Notes: generated from the letters alone by a model not told the origin. A stretch of 64,000 nucleotides of DNA from Cytidiella melzeri (GCA_022592445.1 JABYQR010000007.1:62001-126000), one strand, 5' to 3'; positions 48,495 through 61,261 are shown, counted from the first letter of the stretch. Program-made: numbers and translations.

Positions 48495-49705
48495 CCAGGG
48501 GGAGAAAATCAACAAAACACACGGACGCACACTGTAAAAACGCTTGCAACGTAGGCTCGGAGAGCTTGCGTGGAATAATCTGGATGAACGGATGGGATGA
48601 TGACCCAGTGCACGATCTTATCATCTCTCAGAGACCTGGTTTTCACTTTCACCATTCGGCTTTCGCTTATTTGCTACAACTACGTACACTACAAAGTCTG
48701 GAGTGCCATCCCTGATCACGTAGGGTGGTGGGGCGGGGAGGTCTCCTTTCGCTTAATCGTTAATTCTCTCTCTATTCCTCTGGATTTGTATAATTGATTT
48801 CATTTTGTCTGTGGTTACGTGCGTGTCAGTGCGCTTGACCAATGTATGCCACATTTGTTTCATGATGAAACCAAACTTGAGAAATTTGTTGACACTGCTT
48901 TTACACCACATTTTTCCACCAACTTGAACAATCCAGATTTGTGGTTGGACAGGACTCCTGATACTTGTAGAATTAGTTGGATGTGCTCTGTTGTTGTGGA
49001 AGTTACAGGTTTGTGGGGTATGGCAAAACAACCTTACGGTAACCGTCGTTTACCTCAATAGTAGTCAGTACACAACTTGATCACTGTTGACTGATAGCTA
49101 GCCTCCTGTGTTTTTATGTCTCAGGTCAGGGTTGCCTGATGGTTGAAGATTGCAATGCGAGTTTCAAGGGCCACAATCTTCTATCACCTAGGTGACACTC
49201 CAGGTGACACCAATGTATCATCGTAGCTACGAGTGTGGGTTTTGTACAGTTGACCCGCGCAGGCGACCTTACCCCGTGCCCGAGTATCTACATAGTACCG
49301 CCAACCAAATGCTCACATTGCCACTAATTGTCTCCCCGTGTGCCGTTGCGCGATGTGTACTGCACTGATTTCTTGTTCGAGGGGAGACTTTCATCTTTTG
49401 ATGCTTGTACAGCCTGGCCTCTGCTACATCAAACGATCACGATGGTAACCAACTAATCAAACAAGACATGCCAGTGTTGCATCAGCACTGCACGTGAGCC
49501 TCAAAAGATATAATGCTCCTTGTCACCTTCTCCATACCTCAGCACACCACTACTCCAAGTCATTTCATCATTTTAGCGCTGGTCGGTAAGTACATCATTG
49601 TCCATGTTGCACTTGCCCTGTGGCACTGTACTGAAATCGTGCCAACAGCTAGCTGTCTTACTTTCAAACCCTTCTAAAACAGCCCTTTCAACATCCTCCA
49701 CTCTC
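48495..49705. other. Left part of the AT-rich gene-poor island
   Basis: Base composition shifts to AT-rich after the SDR gene. An 80-codon open frame ending near 49061 has no ATG start and no known motif. A TATA-like GATATAATG near 49507 and a CT-rich leader precede the secreted-protein gene. Confidence 0.4.
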
Positions 49706-50173
49706 ATGCAGTTCTCAACCTCTCTCATTCTGTTTGCTGCAGTTGTCACCAGTGCATTCCACACAGTGCTTGTGTCTGCAATCCCGTACAGCAGTACACA
49801 TCCCCACTATTTAACTGCCTCCAGCTTGAGCCCTGACAAAAGCTTGGAAAGACCAGGCATAGACACAGGCAACTTGATCAGTCTGCGTGCTTCCCATCCA
49901 AGAATTGATCTCACTGCACGTGGCCCCGGGATCCTAAAGCCACCATCTGGCCCAGCTCCAGATTATGCTGCAGTACTTAGAAATCTATCACCGGAGTATC
50001 GTCAGAAATTGCTCAGGCAAGTCACAGGTGAGATTATGGAGGGAAAAAAACCACCTCCTATGGACAGTAATACTGAATTGGCAATACGGGCCATGTGGTG
50101 GGATCTCAGAAACTTATGGATGCCAAAAGTGGTGTTTGCTCTAAGTACCAAGAGGGAAGAGAACATGAATTAG
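49706..50173 (+). CDS. Predicted small secreted protein, orphan
   Basis: 155 residues from the ATG at 49706. The N-terminus MQFSTSLILFAAVVTSAFHT is a clear signal peptide with a likely cleavage after VLVSA. The mature part is Pro/Ser-rich at first, then has GPGILKPPSGPAPDYAAVL, LSPEYRQKLLRQVTGEIM, GKKPPPMD and TELAIRAMWWDLRNLWMPKV. It has no cysteines in the mature part and no enzyme motif. The longer frame from 49598 is probably leader. A TATA-like element lies about 200 bases upstream. The setting is a repeat-rich island, as is common for fast-evolving secreted proteins. Function is unknown. Confidence 0.6.
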   Translation: MQFSTSLILFAAVVTSAFHTVLVSAIPYSSTHPHYLTASSLSPDKSLERPGIDTGNLISLRASHPRIDLTARGPGILKPPSGPAPDYAAVLRNLSPEYRQKLLRQVTGEIMEGKKPPPMDSNTELAIRAMWWDLRNLWMPKVVFALSTKREENMN

Positions 50174-50475
50174 TGTAGTACATCAGTCAGACTACATAGT
50201 CAAAGTACTATGTGTTAGAACTATATGTTATAATGTAGTTTCCCATGCCTTGTTTCAAGGTTGGTACAAGGTAGCAGAGTTCCCACAGTCTTGATAAGGA
50301 AATTATGCAGCTGTATATGGTAGCTGTAGTATTAGCCATTACATTAGCTGAGACATACAGATATGGACTGTGTAGACTAAGTAGTGTTGTTGTTAAGAAC
50401 TGATACAGGAACGGCGATGTCACGAAGTCTAATGATGCTAATTGGATCGGCAATCAGAGTAGGCGACAGGGGGAG

Positions 50476-51012
50476 CTGTAAGAGTCAATTGACTTCAACT
50501 GAGTAAGTTGCGCCTCGTGAATCCTCGGTGACTCGGATTTGGACTTAGCAAGATCAAGGGTTCGGCCTCGAAGACTCAGGGTCGGCGAAGACAAAGTCGG
50601 AGGAAGAGTTCAGAACAGAAGTCGGGCAACGACGAGTAAGACAACTTCAGCAAGTGAAGTCAAATGAAGAGGTAGGAATAGGATGGGAATCTTATTCGAT
50701 ATTCAAACTTAAACTTCTACTGTACAATTGAGTCTGGTTATATAGTACTAGAAGTTGTAAGTCTGATAAGGCATGCGTGTATGGTCCGAGACAAGAGAGG
50801 ATTAGATCAGGCAAATAATTGGAGTTGGAGGAAATACAGAGAAAAAGTACAAAGGAATATCTACTGCTGATGAGACCGGTGATAGCGAGCACAAGGTAAA
50901 TCGGAGGAACATGGGTGTTGGACCGTGTGACGAGTTGAGGATGTGGCAGTGCAAGGATAAGGATGTTGGATGTCTGGTACCGATCACGTGATCCAATCGG
51001 ATCGTAATAGTT
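50476..51012. mobile_element. Possible LTR remnant
   Basis: On the minus strand this segment has an LTR-like layout: a GATCACGTGATC site, then ACTATATAACC as TATA box near 50738-50748, an AATAAG polyadenylation-like signal near 50697, and an end CTCTTACA at the left border. No matching second copy, primer site or target duplication was found in the window, so the borders are soft. Confidence 0.35.
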
Positions 51013-51659
51013 GTGATTCTATGCGCCATACCAACTGGTGCTTTTCTGCCTTGATGTGCCTATCCAAAAAGTATGCATGTATTCCTTTTCTGTCTTAGTT
51101 CCAGTCTCTGTTCCAATCTGCATTTGTCACATTTTCTTATGTTATTCCTGTTCCTGTTTCACCTATGTGTCGTCTGACACTTTCTCCAATCTTGTGTTAC
51201 TATTTCTGTACTTCCTGCTTTCTGCTTGTTTGATGCTCCTGTGTTCACTTCTACTGTACTTGTATCACTCAAATTCCCACTTGTTGAGACACTAACACCC
51301 CCCCCCCCTCCCACAGATCATTGGGAGAGTGGGGAGCAAAGTGGGCATTGACGCAACGGGAAGTGCGGCAAGAGTTGTTCGGCATCTTCAAAAATATATT
51401 GGTCTGGAAGAAAGAATCGAAAGTATAAGATTTATGTTGTCGTATTCAATCCACAACACTTTCCTTGAGAAAGTCCTGAGGATTGCTAATGGAAAAGTTG
51501 AATGTGAGTAAAAGTTTTTCACAAGTGATTCAAGATGAGTATGACCACTTGCAACTTCGACTTCTACCAGTCGGTATGATACAACAAAAACATAATTGTC
51601 ACAGATTTTCAATGTTTCTACAAGACTTGCCTTACCAGGCAACGGTATTATTGGGAATA

Positions 51660-51772
51660 TTTAAGCGCTTGTCAAGCGCTTATCCAGCACTTATCCAGCG
51701 TCTATTTGGGCACTTATCCAGTGCTTATCTGGCGCTTATCAGGCGCTTATTCCGGTGCTTATTCTCAGTGCC
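51660..51772. repeat. Degenerate 11-base tandem repeat
   Basis: About ten imperfect copies of AGCGCTTATCC-like units follow one another (variants GCACTTATCC, GTGCTTATCT, GCGCTTATCA, GTGCTTATTC). They are followed directly by four GATGCGC copies up to about 51822. It is non-coding and lies at the edge of another LTR-like segment. Confidence 0.7.
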
Positions 51773-51844
51773 TATCAATTGATGCGCTGATGCGCCTCCT
51801 GTCTCTGATGCGCTGATGCGCTCCTTTCCTTATCTGTGTATTAC

Positions 51845-52290
51845 ATGATAGAACTCTCTGGAACCTTGTGGAACATGCTGGAACTATGATGTCATAGTAT
51901 AGAACATTCCATTAGATGATGTCATAGTTCTTAGAACCTTCTGGAAAAGTCTAGCCTTGGAACTGAGTCATGGGGTCAGGTCATGGGGACAATTGCTATT
52001 GGTTGATTATTGAAGTGGCACCACTAGGGCATAGAGCATGCTTAGTAAGGTAGATTAATTCGCTTACTCATGTAGGTATTAGGGGTCTTAGGGTAGTACC
52101 TGGGGTCCTCCCCTTCATGTATACATAGAGGTACTCCTGAGGGCATATCCCCTCAGTCTTATCCACTCTGTTGATCAAGGACTACTTTGTACTCCCCAGT
52201 ACACACTCTCACCCACACTCTACTCTCTATCTCACTATCTCCCCCTCAACTTTATCAACTATCTGGTGAGTGTAACCCTTACTGTTACAG
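51845..52290. mobile_element. Possible solo LTR or retroelement remnant
   Basis: This segment begins TGATAGAACTCTCTGGAACC, with repeated GGAAC words, and runs through a pyrimidine-rich stretch (CACTCTACTCTCTATCTCAC) to CTATCTGGTGAGTG. The layout resembles LTRs of fungal copia-type elements. No element body or second LTR is visible here, so it would be a solo LTR or fragment. Confidence 0.35.
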
Positions 52291-53726
52291 TTGCAACCCT
52301 CTCTGCACAAACCCCTTACATGTCTATCAAGCACCCGTATCACATGGCTTAGACACTCTACATGGTCACGTTACTTGCTGCTACATCACACTGGCATGTG
52401 ACCCAGCTTATGTAAGACCACATGGCTACAACCACATGGCTCAGCCCATAGCTAGGTTTTGACGTCATAGATACTGTTCACATAGACTTCTATTGTTCTT
52501 TTGCTATTGTTCTCTTTATGGTAGAGTGTTCTCACAGGTGTGGGAATGGAATACAATAACTGGTCTCCTTTTAGATAGGTTCTCTCACGAGTGAAGGTCT
52601 TGGCAGAGTCCAGACAAGAGCTATTGTTCTTCTTTAGGTAGTGCTATTGTTCTTTGTTCACACGGCTTCTTGCAAAGCCTGCCCTTAACATGGTCTGTGC
52701 ACAGGTCTCTGAAGTCTATATAAGATGCTGCATGTATGCTCCTAGCCCCCCATCTCAACCTCTTGGTCTTTACTGGGCTAGGTAAGCAAACCCCCTCTGT
52801 ACTACACAGCTGGTAGTCAGAATACTAACTTGGTCTCTACTGGGCTAGATTTCTGAACAAGTTTGATAGTTGGTGAATGCATTGTGCTTCACGCCTGCCA
52901 CCACCTCTTCGTCGTCATCCACATTGTGTCCCTGTTTGTCACGTCGAGCCCCGTCTCCATGTCAGTCATATGCTGAGTGATGCACTTAGTAATACAGTAG
53001 AATAGCTGAAGTAGACATGTGTAGTAGTTGCTTACATAAGTAGATACAGACATGTATATAGGCTGAGCTGCTGAAGCAGGAGGAGAAATAAGACTCATCT
53101 TCCAAGCTTAACAGCCTCTAGCCCTCACACACCACTTCCACTTTGTTACTATGCACGTGTGGATGAAGTTCCGTGGGTAATGTGGAGTACATGGACAAGT
53201 ACTTCAGAGTGGATGTGCACTTCGTGCATTTTACAAAGTAAATTATATTCATGGATTTGCTGGTGGTGTTCTCTATTCCGGTTCTATTTTCTCTTCTTCA
53301 GATTCAATCAAGTCACAGAGTTTGAAACAAAAGTGTCTGGTGAAGAAGCCCTCGATTGGCAGAGTGAGAGGACTTGCAGCTGCAGGCCAGCATAGTGGGG
53401 CCGGGGTTTATGTCTCTGTTTCTGTTCTCTGCAGGTATTGGTTGCGGCATTCAGGTTGTGCTTGAACACCTTCGCCCTCTTATCCGGTCCATATCCCATT
53501 CAATCGAGGACCGTATAAAGCAGCTCACAAACCGGGGCGAGTGCCGACAGCCACTTCGCGTCTTTGATGGTCTCACATTCAACAAGAGAACAGACCAAGG
53601 AAACTACACGAAACAAAAATCTCAGATTTTCGGACCCTCCTCTCTAGCGTGGTATTGGGAATAAATACAGGTAAAAGGATGCGGGAAGCCATAACAGGGA
53701 TGGGTCTTGGCGAACATTATTTGATC

Positions 53727-53778
53727 TCACGTGGCGGTCACAGCCTCTGTCGGCACAGGAGGTGCTGCAGGTATGGGT

Positions 53779-53816
<38 letters not shown>

Positions 53817-56800
53817 ACGGAGGACGTCTGCAAGGAAGCCTGGGAGAAATCGTTCTATCCGTTCTTGAGTAGCTGCCCATAAAGCTTTCTGACGATCGTC
53901 CCGCTGGTCTTCCGTCTCGTCGGGTGAGGGTGGGACCAAGGAGTTTGTAGCATTCATCACAAGCACGACGTTTTTCAGCGATTCGGGGATTGCCTCGTGC
54001 TATATAATCCAACACAGTTACAATCAAGCTGTTTTAGTGGCCTCAGATTAAACGAGAGACACGCACGAGTTGGCCCCGGCGATCGATGTTCATGAGACGA
54101 TCGAGCAAGTCCAGTACCTGGATCCACAGGACACGGATATCAGCTTTTGATCCTTCTCGGGCCTCGAGATGCATGAATGCTTTGCACAGCAGAGCGGAGG
54201 CGCGGAGGCGGGTTTCAGGCATTCCCAAAGGGTCTCGCAGAAATACTTGAGGTTTCAGCAGTTCGTCTAACAAGGGGAACAGAACACGGTTGAAGAGCTC
54301 TTCCACCTGCTCTTGGTCTTCTCTGTTCAGCAATAGATGCGGACCGAGGATGATTCGCTGTAGGTGAACAACGGCTGTATGTCTGATTTCCCTAGACGTG
54401 TTGGCGGATTGACGTGCCAAGGACGATAACAGTGGGAGGCTCAGGTGCCGCCAGCCTGTACGAGGATGAGCGTAAATTACAGCTTGAACTTGAGCATGCG
54501 TACCAGTGACGTTGGTCGTTTGGCTTAAAGAACCCCAAAATGATTTCAGGTCGAACAGTACGTCGACCGCTTTCTTCCCACGTTCAACAATAGGTGAACT
54601 TCCGTATCACAGTCAGATACATTGCCTGCCTGTATCAGAAAGCCAACAACGTACTTGGTTACATTCAACGCCTGCGTGCGACGGCCCTGCTGCTGTGCTT
54701 CCGTGGCTACGCTAGCGGCAGTGGCATAGTCGTCCAACACGGCCACCAGACCGCTGAAATTATCGACAGTGACTCGTGGCGTTGGTCCTTCAATAAGGCT
54801 CAGAATGAACTCGAAAGCCTGCTTAGAAGCCTCTGGATGCCCGATCGTCGACCGCACGAGCGCAAATACGACATTCCACTCAGTTTGTGAGCTAATAATG
54901 TCTTGATGCTTCGATGCAATCAGTATAAGTCCGGCTGATACCTGCTCCGCCACTGCGCTGGATATAGCCGGCGGCTGTCTGGCAAGGAGATCGAAGGAAA
55001 CATAGACTTGATCTCGAAGTGAGGGCTGTGGACGAACTTCAGTTGTCGCAAAGATTTCTACAGACTTCACATTCACCTTTTGCGCGAGTATCAAGCAGAT
55101 CCGCAGGAGACTGACGACCGCACGCTCGATGAGCAAAATACTGTACTGCGTCGGTGTAGACAGCAGGGCAGAAAGATGCTCAAATACCACAGGCCTGCAT
55201 CTTTTCAGCGAATGATTTAAATGAAGCGAACGATACTTACCAGACATCTTCAATGAAGGCAGGGGTCTGGCACGTAATACTGACCATAGTCTCCAGCAGG
55301 AATATTGATACGGGGTCGTATGGCAACGAATAGTTTTCTTCGTCGACTGCCTGGAATCCGGGGTCGCCAGACTCTTGCTTCAAGCGCGCAACCGTCCGTT
55401 CGTGAGCAAGAGCCTCAAATGCACGAATCGCTGCCACTAGGGGCTCTAGCTCGAGTTGCCTGGAGAGACGTCAGTGAATTGCATTTGAAATCATATCAAA
55501 CACTCGCATGATTTGCGCATAGAACTCATCGAAACGGCAAGAATTGATGCAATCAATGGTACAAAGAGTGTTCTCGACGTCCGAGTCAGTGGCATCAGGG
55601 ACCAATGCTTCTGCACTTGAGCCATAAGGTGTCATAAGGTACGATGACAATGCGGATAGTAAGCCGTCCGATCTTTGCTGTGTCCGAGAGGGCTGGCTTC
55701 TCCGCAAAGGGATCGTCGACACGCCACCAAGGAAATCTTCCATCTGTAACATGCGCGTGGGCAGTAGGGAGTTGAAGAAGAGGTTCTCAAACATCTCAAC
55801 AATCTACCACACGTCTTTCAATATAGCTCATCTCATTCAGCCCTAGGGTACTTACCTGAGTCCACCCCTCCCGCAAAGCGTTGCCATTGCCGTTGACGAT
55901 GTTGAATAAAACGACTGCAGCCAGCTGCCCTTTGAAATTGGTGCCAAATCTCACAGACAATGTCGAGACCGTCACCGACTGTCCTTCGACGTCGACAACA
56001 GGGAAATTGGGAACCTGGGATGGCAAGGATTCCGTCAACAGACCTGTCGCCTGTGACAGAGAGACGACGACGTAGTCGAACACGTCCGGTAGTTGAAAGT
56101 GTGTGGCGAGTGTTGCACATTGGCGGAACCCAGATATCGCACGCTCGATGACATAGTCGTCGTCAAAGGTGATGAATGCATACGCCATCGCCGAGACCAC
56201 CGGCTTCCAGACCAACTTAAACATATCGAGGTCGAACAGGGATGTGTTGCATGACATGAGCTTGCCTTTGGATGTATCGATGAGCTGATATCTTTCAGCA
56301 TTGCAAAGCACTCACCGGCCGTCCGTGTACGAGTAAGTAGCTCCTTCCAAGCATATTCGAAGCCAAGTTGCCCTGTGTGTTCTTCTGGCATGACTATCTC
56401 CTTCTTTCTGATAGACTCGTAGATATCGAGCTTTCAATGCTGCCTCAGCACGGATCACGGCGATAACTAATGCGTACACACCAAAAAGCTGGTGGAAAAG
56501 TCACTTCCATCATTGACACCTCTAAGGTTGCGCATATAGTCCTCAATTGTCATTCGTTTCTGCGCTAGCATGAGTCAAACTTCAACGAGAACAAATGTCA
56601 CTTACTCGTATTTGAGGATTATGCAGATCGGTGTTCAACATGATGATAGAGTAGGCAAGAACGTACACGGCGTCTTGTGACTTCACCTCCGCTACTCATG
56701 ATTTAGTATGAGCTCTAGATAACCCACTCATGCTCTGACGTACCGGGACCCGACGCAAAGTAGATTTCGGCAAACGTCTCGGTGATTCGATTGATTTGCT

Positions 56801-59191
56801 GAGACTCTCCAGGAAGGCGGAAGGCTTCAAGCAATTCTCGCATCGCATCAGCTACTGTTTTCTGGCACATTATCAGATATAAGCAGACTTTGGAGACAAG
56901 CTACTTACATCTTTGAAGTCAAAAAGGCCGATGAACGCCTTTAAAACATCGAGGTTGTCCGGCTTAGAGATGAAGTCTCCAAGCAAACGTTTGTCGAGTC
57001 GGGCCGAGCTCTTCAAAAACTTCGCGAGACTCAATGGTCGAGGCTCCTGGCTATCCGCATAGATTAGCTTGTTCTCTTCGAGAAACGCCAAGCCTGTTTT
57101 CGGTTTGGCATTAAACCTCGCGGCCCCGGTAAGCACTAGCTTCTTCTGGGCCTTCGTCTGCATGAGGTCTTGTGGTGAAGTAAAGGACTATCATAACAGC
57201 ATTAAGCGCATCGTCATCCAAGGTAAAAAAAAAAAAGGCTAGCCCACCTCTGGCCACGGCTCAGAGTGCTAAGTGTTTGAAGTCAGAAGGGACTGCATTC
57301 TGCGCAGGAACACTACTCACACCTTCAGCCCTGAACGCCATATGGTTGATAAATGCAAGTATGAGATCAACGCAGAGGTATTGCGAGTTCTGTGGCAAGT
57401 ACTCTTGTCCGTTGGAAGGATAAACGCCCTGCAAACCCGCGTCCATAAAGTAACATAAATCCATTCATAAAGCGCACCTTGGTAGCGAACTCGATCAATC
57501 GCTCAAACATGTTCTCAGAATTCATGTCGCAATCATAGTTCACGTATAGATCAACCATGAAAGTAGGGTGTCGAGAGATCAGTGCCAAAGTCTCCAGCAA
57601 CAATTCGCGGGTGTCTCCCCGAGCAGGAGCAACCAAAAGCCTGGGGGTGGATGGTATCTTCTCAGAATCTTCGATGTTTGCCAAAGGCCCTAACTTTGGT
57701 GTACTTGGGGCAGGGGTATTGGACATCGAGGTACCGGGCCTCGCTGATTTGGCCTGGGCAGGTGCAGTAGGAGGTGCTAGCCGATCGATAGTGAAAGCTA
57801 TAAAGAGTTCTTGCTGTAGCTTGAAGTCTCTTCGCATCGTCTCGAACATGGTGGAAATCGTGCGCAGGGTGGTCTGCAACACTGGAGGGTTGTCTGACCT
57901 AGCAAGTTGGAAAAGATACTTGCAGCCATGATCGAGCACTAGAGCGGACAGTGAAGGAAAGTCGCATATCCTTGGACCCGCAACCTCGAAGGCGACATTC
58001 AATATCCGTAATGCTGTGAGCCGCGTAGAGTCTGTATGAGCTTGATCGGTTGGGTCAAGTATGTTGATGAGTACTCGAAGTAGCTCCAAAACCGACGGCA
58101 GGCCATCTATAGAATGATTATGCATGGATAGAATCAAGAAATGGTGCAGCCACTTACATTGAACTCGTGATACATCCGTGGCAGGCTGGGTGAAATCAGT
58201 CTCGGTAGGTGACTCTGTTGGGGTCTCCTTTATGCTACTGACGGCGGATGCCATCGGAACACTCGCGGAGACAGATAGCTTTACTTCTCCTTGTTGCGCC
58301 TGTCCATCGTTGCCCGCGAGTTTTCGCTCTTCTACCTCCGGATTGAGGGCATACAACCGAATGAATGCTGTCTTCACTAGGGTGTGCATAGTAGCTTCGG
58401 CAGAGCGGCGTAGAATTTCTTCAGGAGGCCGGGAAAAAGTCAGACTATCGCCTTGAACAGTAGACTCGTTGGTCTAAAGACTCACCGCTCAAACGCATCT
58501 GGCAGCAAGTCGTCAGGACGGTTTCTAGCATCTCGCAGATTTCGACGTCTCCGAGAGTGTCTCCTACTGCGCCACACATGGTGTCTTGTATAACAGTCAT
58601 TATCTTCAATAGCGTCACCTCGTCTCCAGAAGAGTCGCTAGCCTCGAACTTGCACCTTGAGACAGTATTACTGAGTTCGGCGAGAGCAGGCTCTAGTAAG
58701 ATCGCTCCCTCATGAACGAGACCACACTGGAAGAAATTATGCAACGATGTCAGCGCTGCAGACGTTATAGGTCCTGTTGACAACGGCGACCGGATTATGG
58801 AGAAGAAGGGTCCGAGAAGGGTAGTGAGAGGCAGAGACCGAATATCTTTTGCGTAGGTGATAAACTGAGCATGACCTTGTGCAAAAACGCATGTGAACGT
58901 ACCCTCTACGTCCTTTACCAGTCGTCGAAGCTCCTGGAATCCTCTCATGAGCTCCTGCTCCATACTCGCGCGGTCCGAGATGTAGGGCTCAGGATACTGC
59001 CGTGTCCGTCTTAATCCAAAGCTACTAGCAAGAGTAGAGTCGCTAAAGCTGCCATAAGAGTTGGTAGACATGGCCCATCTTGAGTTCTTGCGCATTACGG
59101 ATGTAACAGAGAGTACTTCTGAAAGCAGAATATGCTTCAGGGAAACGGAGGCAGCCAAAGGCGCAACTGAGCTAGACTCAGAGGACGCCAT
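53727..59191 (-). CDS. GBF1: Large Sec7-domain Arf exchange factor (GBF1/Gea type)
   Basis: Activates Arf1 at the cis-Golgi to recruit COPI coats. The ATG at 59191 opens [20 protein letters not shown]. The N-terminal DCB and HUS regions include [20 protein letters not shown] and [20 protein letters not shown]. The Sec7 domain (about 57160-56480) reads [84 protein letters not shown] and [20 protein letters not shown] regions follow with [11 protein letters not shown] and [19 protein letters not shown]. The C-terminus is [15 protein letters not shown] then six Pro-Ala pairs encoded by a GCAGGA tandem run, ending AVTAT at 53727-53729. The size of about 1500 residues fits GBF1 rather than the smaller cytohesins. 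About fifteen introns; one near 57220 has a 12-base A run. Confidence 0.92.
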
Positions 59192-59516
59192 GTTTTCGTG
59201 TACCACACAAGATTGACGGAAGACGCGTTCTGGTGGCCTCCGAGGCTCTATATACCAGCAACCTGTGGAACCGGAGGCTGGAGAGCAGTGGCAGGTAGTA
59301 GTAAAGTAGAAGAAACGGTTTACAGTACGTGTCAGTGTCCCGCTAAGTGCAGGCGCCTACATACACATCATAGCAGTTGCCGCTTGCAATCGTAGCACAT
59401 CTACGCGAGCTGAGTCGGTCGACGTTCGATCGTTCGAAACAAGCATGTAGCAGCGGGTCAGATGAACGTAGCGCAGGGTCTGATATACAATGATTATAGT
59501 CCAAGTACATTTCTAT
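59192..59516. other. Intergenic between GBF1 and PRE6
   Basis: It holds the presumed GBF1 promoter and the PRE6 3' flank. No gene is seen. Confidence 0.4.
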
Positions 59517-60746
59517 CTACTGAACGACGGTATCGTCGGCTCGTTGGGCCATCGCAGCTTGCCCTGCCGCAGTCGCCGCAAGTCTCGAACGCTTCCGCTC
59601 CGCATCTACAACACAGTGAGCAAGGCATCAGAGAAGTAGGTTTGAGGACATACCAGCTTCCTTTTCTTGTTCGATCTTAGTGACGATCGCCTCAATCTCA
59701 GGCAGTTCCAAACTCTGAATAACATGGTTGAGCTGCACAGCTGTGATGGAAGGGACTCAACAACGTACGGTGACCTTGCCATAACTTTCCATCACGCTGA
59801 TCTCAATGTTTTTTGCCCCGGTCTGGACGACTTCCAACAGCGATTTGACAGTGAGCTTGACAGCATCTTCTCGCGACAAATCGTCCTTGTGGTTCTTCTC
59901 CAAGAACTCCCTGACTGTCTTCGATGATCGACCAATGGCATTAGCCTACATAGTAGAGTAAATTCAGAAAAGGATCATTCGCGACCATGTAGTGGTATCC
60001 TCACCTTCCATTCACTGTAAATGCCACTGGGCTCTGTCTGATACAGCCGAGGCTTGATATCATGTGGGTCAAAGCCCACTATCAGAGTGGAGATACCGAA
60101 CGGCCTGACACCTCCTGATTGCGTGTATTTCTGGCGACAGTGAGAGCTGGCACAACGATTTGGGAGCTGCCCAGACATACCTGCTGAACGGTTGCAATAT
60201 GTCTAGTTATGTATTCCACTGTGACTGGATCCTCCACAGTCAGTCGGTGGCTTTGGCACTCCATCCGTGCCTTGTCTATGAGGACACGACCATCTGCCGT
60301 AAGACCTTTGGGAAGGTCAGTGATAATATTTAGAAATTACATGATTGGCGCACCAGCGAAAGCAAGACATATGTGGTCATCCAACATGGCGACTTTGCGA
60401 ACTGTTCGAGGATCTTGTAGTTGCAGGACAGATTTCTTCTCTACGCCAAGCACTACAACGTCTTTGCCGCGTACGCCGACCTATCGCGACAAATGTGGGC
60501 GAGGTAAGATGGTTACGCGAGCTTTTTACTCACTGCGCATGTTCCTTTCCTTACGGCTTCGAGAGCATATTCGACCTGAGGCATGGAACACGAGATGACG
60601 CGATGATTTATCTGACTGTTAGCAGATAGCGCACCTGGAACAAATGTCCATCCGGCGAGAACACCGTGAGGGCTATAATGCGATCTCAGTGACACAAGCC
60701 TCGGAGTGCACTGGGTAGACATACCGCGATCATAAGACCTGGACAT
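59517..60746 (-). CDS. PRE6: 20S proteasome subunit alpha 4 (PSMA7/Pre6)
   Basis: Outer-ring subunit of the 20S core particle. The ATG at 60746 opens MSRSYDR; two short introns join it to [13 protein letters not shown] and [15 protein letters not shown], giving the alpha-subunit signature [20 protein letters not shown]. Then [33 protein letters not shown] segments, [77 protein letters not shown] and [18 protein letters not shown]. The last exon is a charged tail ([17 protein letters not shown]) ending DDTVVQ at the TAG at 59517-59519. The start and the KKN-type tail point to alpha 4 over other alpha subunits. Confidence 0.93.
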
Positions 60747-61261
60747 TATGTACTGAGGTTCACTTGGACAGAGTGGAAGAGTTGGACGAGGGACCTGGCA
60801 GCCTTAGGCTTCCCTGAGCCGCGCGTCGAGCTTGCGTATATGCAGTGACCACGTGCAGCGTGCCTTCGCGTGGCTCTCACGTGGCATCAATATTCCTAGT
60901 TCGTTCATGATCTCAAGTTGTGACTTGACCCATGACGATGTCGAAAATGCTGAGCACATTTCCCTGAGAAATGGCCAATAAGATGCTGGGAGGATTCCTT
61001 GCCTCAAGTGTTGTACCGTAAGCATAAAGCCCATTCGAATTTCATCAGTAGGGTGACCGCTAAAACGCACCTCACAGCAGCCTCACAGACACTTGTACTA
61101 TAGCAACAAGAACATGTCATCAACTTTCCTGCTATCAACTTACTCAAGCCTAGGCATTTCAAGGATACCCCCAAACTAATCATGACTTGACTACTACAAC
61201 AGGTTCTACTTGAAGCTTTGAATGATTCATGTCTAAAGCCCGAGATCGCTGGTGGTATCAT
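60747..61261. other. PRE6 upstream region
   Basis: PRE6 promoter on the minus strand. A minus-strand open frame at 60804-61070 (LTVQHLRQGILPASYWPF) has no known motif and sits where the PRE6 leader should be; not called as a gene. Confidence 0.35.

Larger units (their letters stand above)
50174..53726. other. Repeat-rich, gene-poor island
   Basis: About 3.5 kb without a supported gene. It contains LTR-like pieces (listed separately), an 11-base C run at 51298-51308, a degenerate 11-base tandem repeat at 51660-51772 and near-duplicate segments near 52767 and 52832. A 61-codon frame ending at 51511 (IGLEERIESIRFML) follows an acceptor-like CCACAG but matches nothing I know. Confidence 0.45.

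Noticed and set aside
51329..51511. 60-codon frame with IGLEERIESIRFML in the repeat island
   Set aside because: An acceptor-like CCACAG precedes it, but there is no recognised family, no upstream exon, and the setting is retroelement debris.
53780..53817. GCAGGA tandem run as a stand-alone microsatellite
   Set aside because: It is coding: it gives the Pro-Ala repeat in the C-terminus of the GBF1-like protein.
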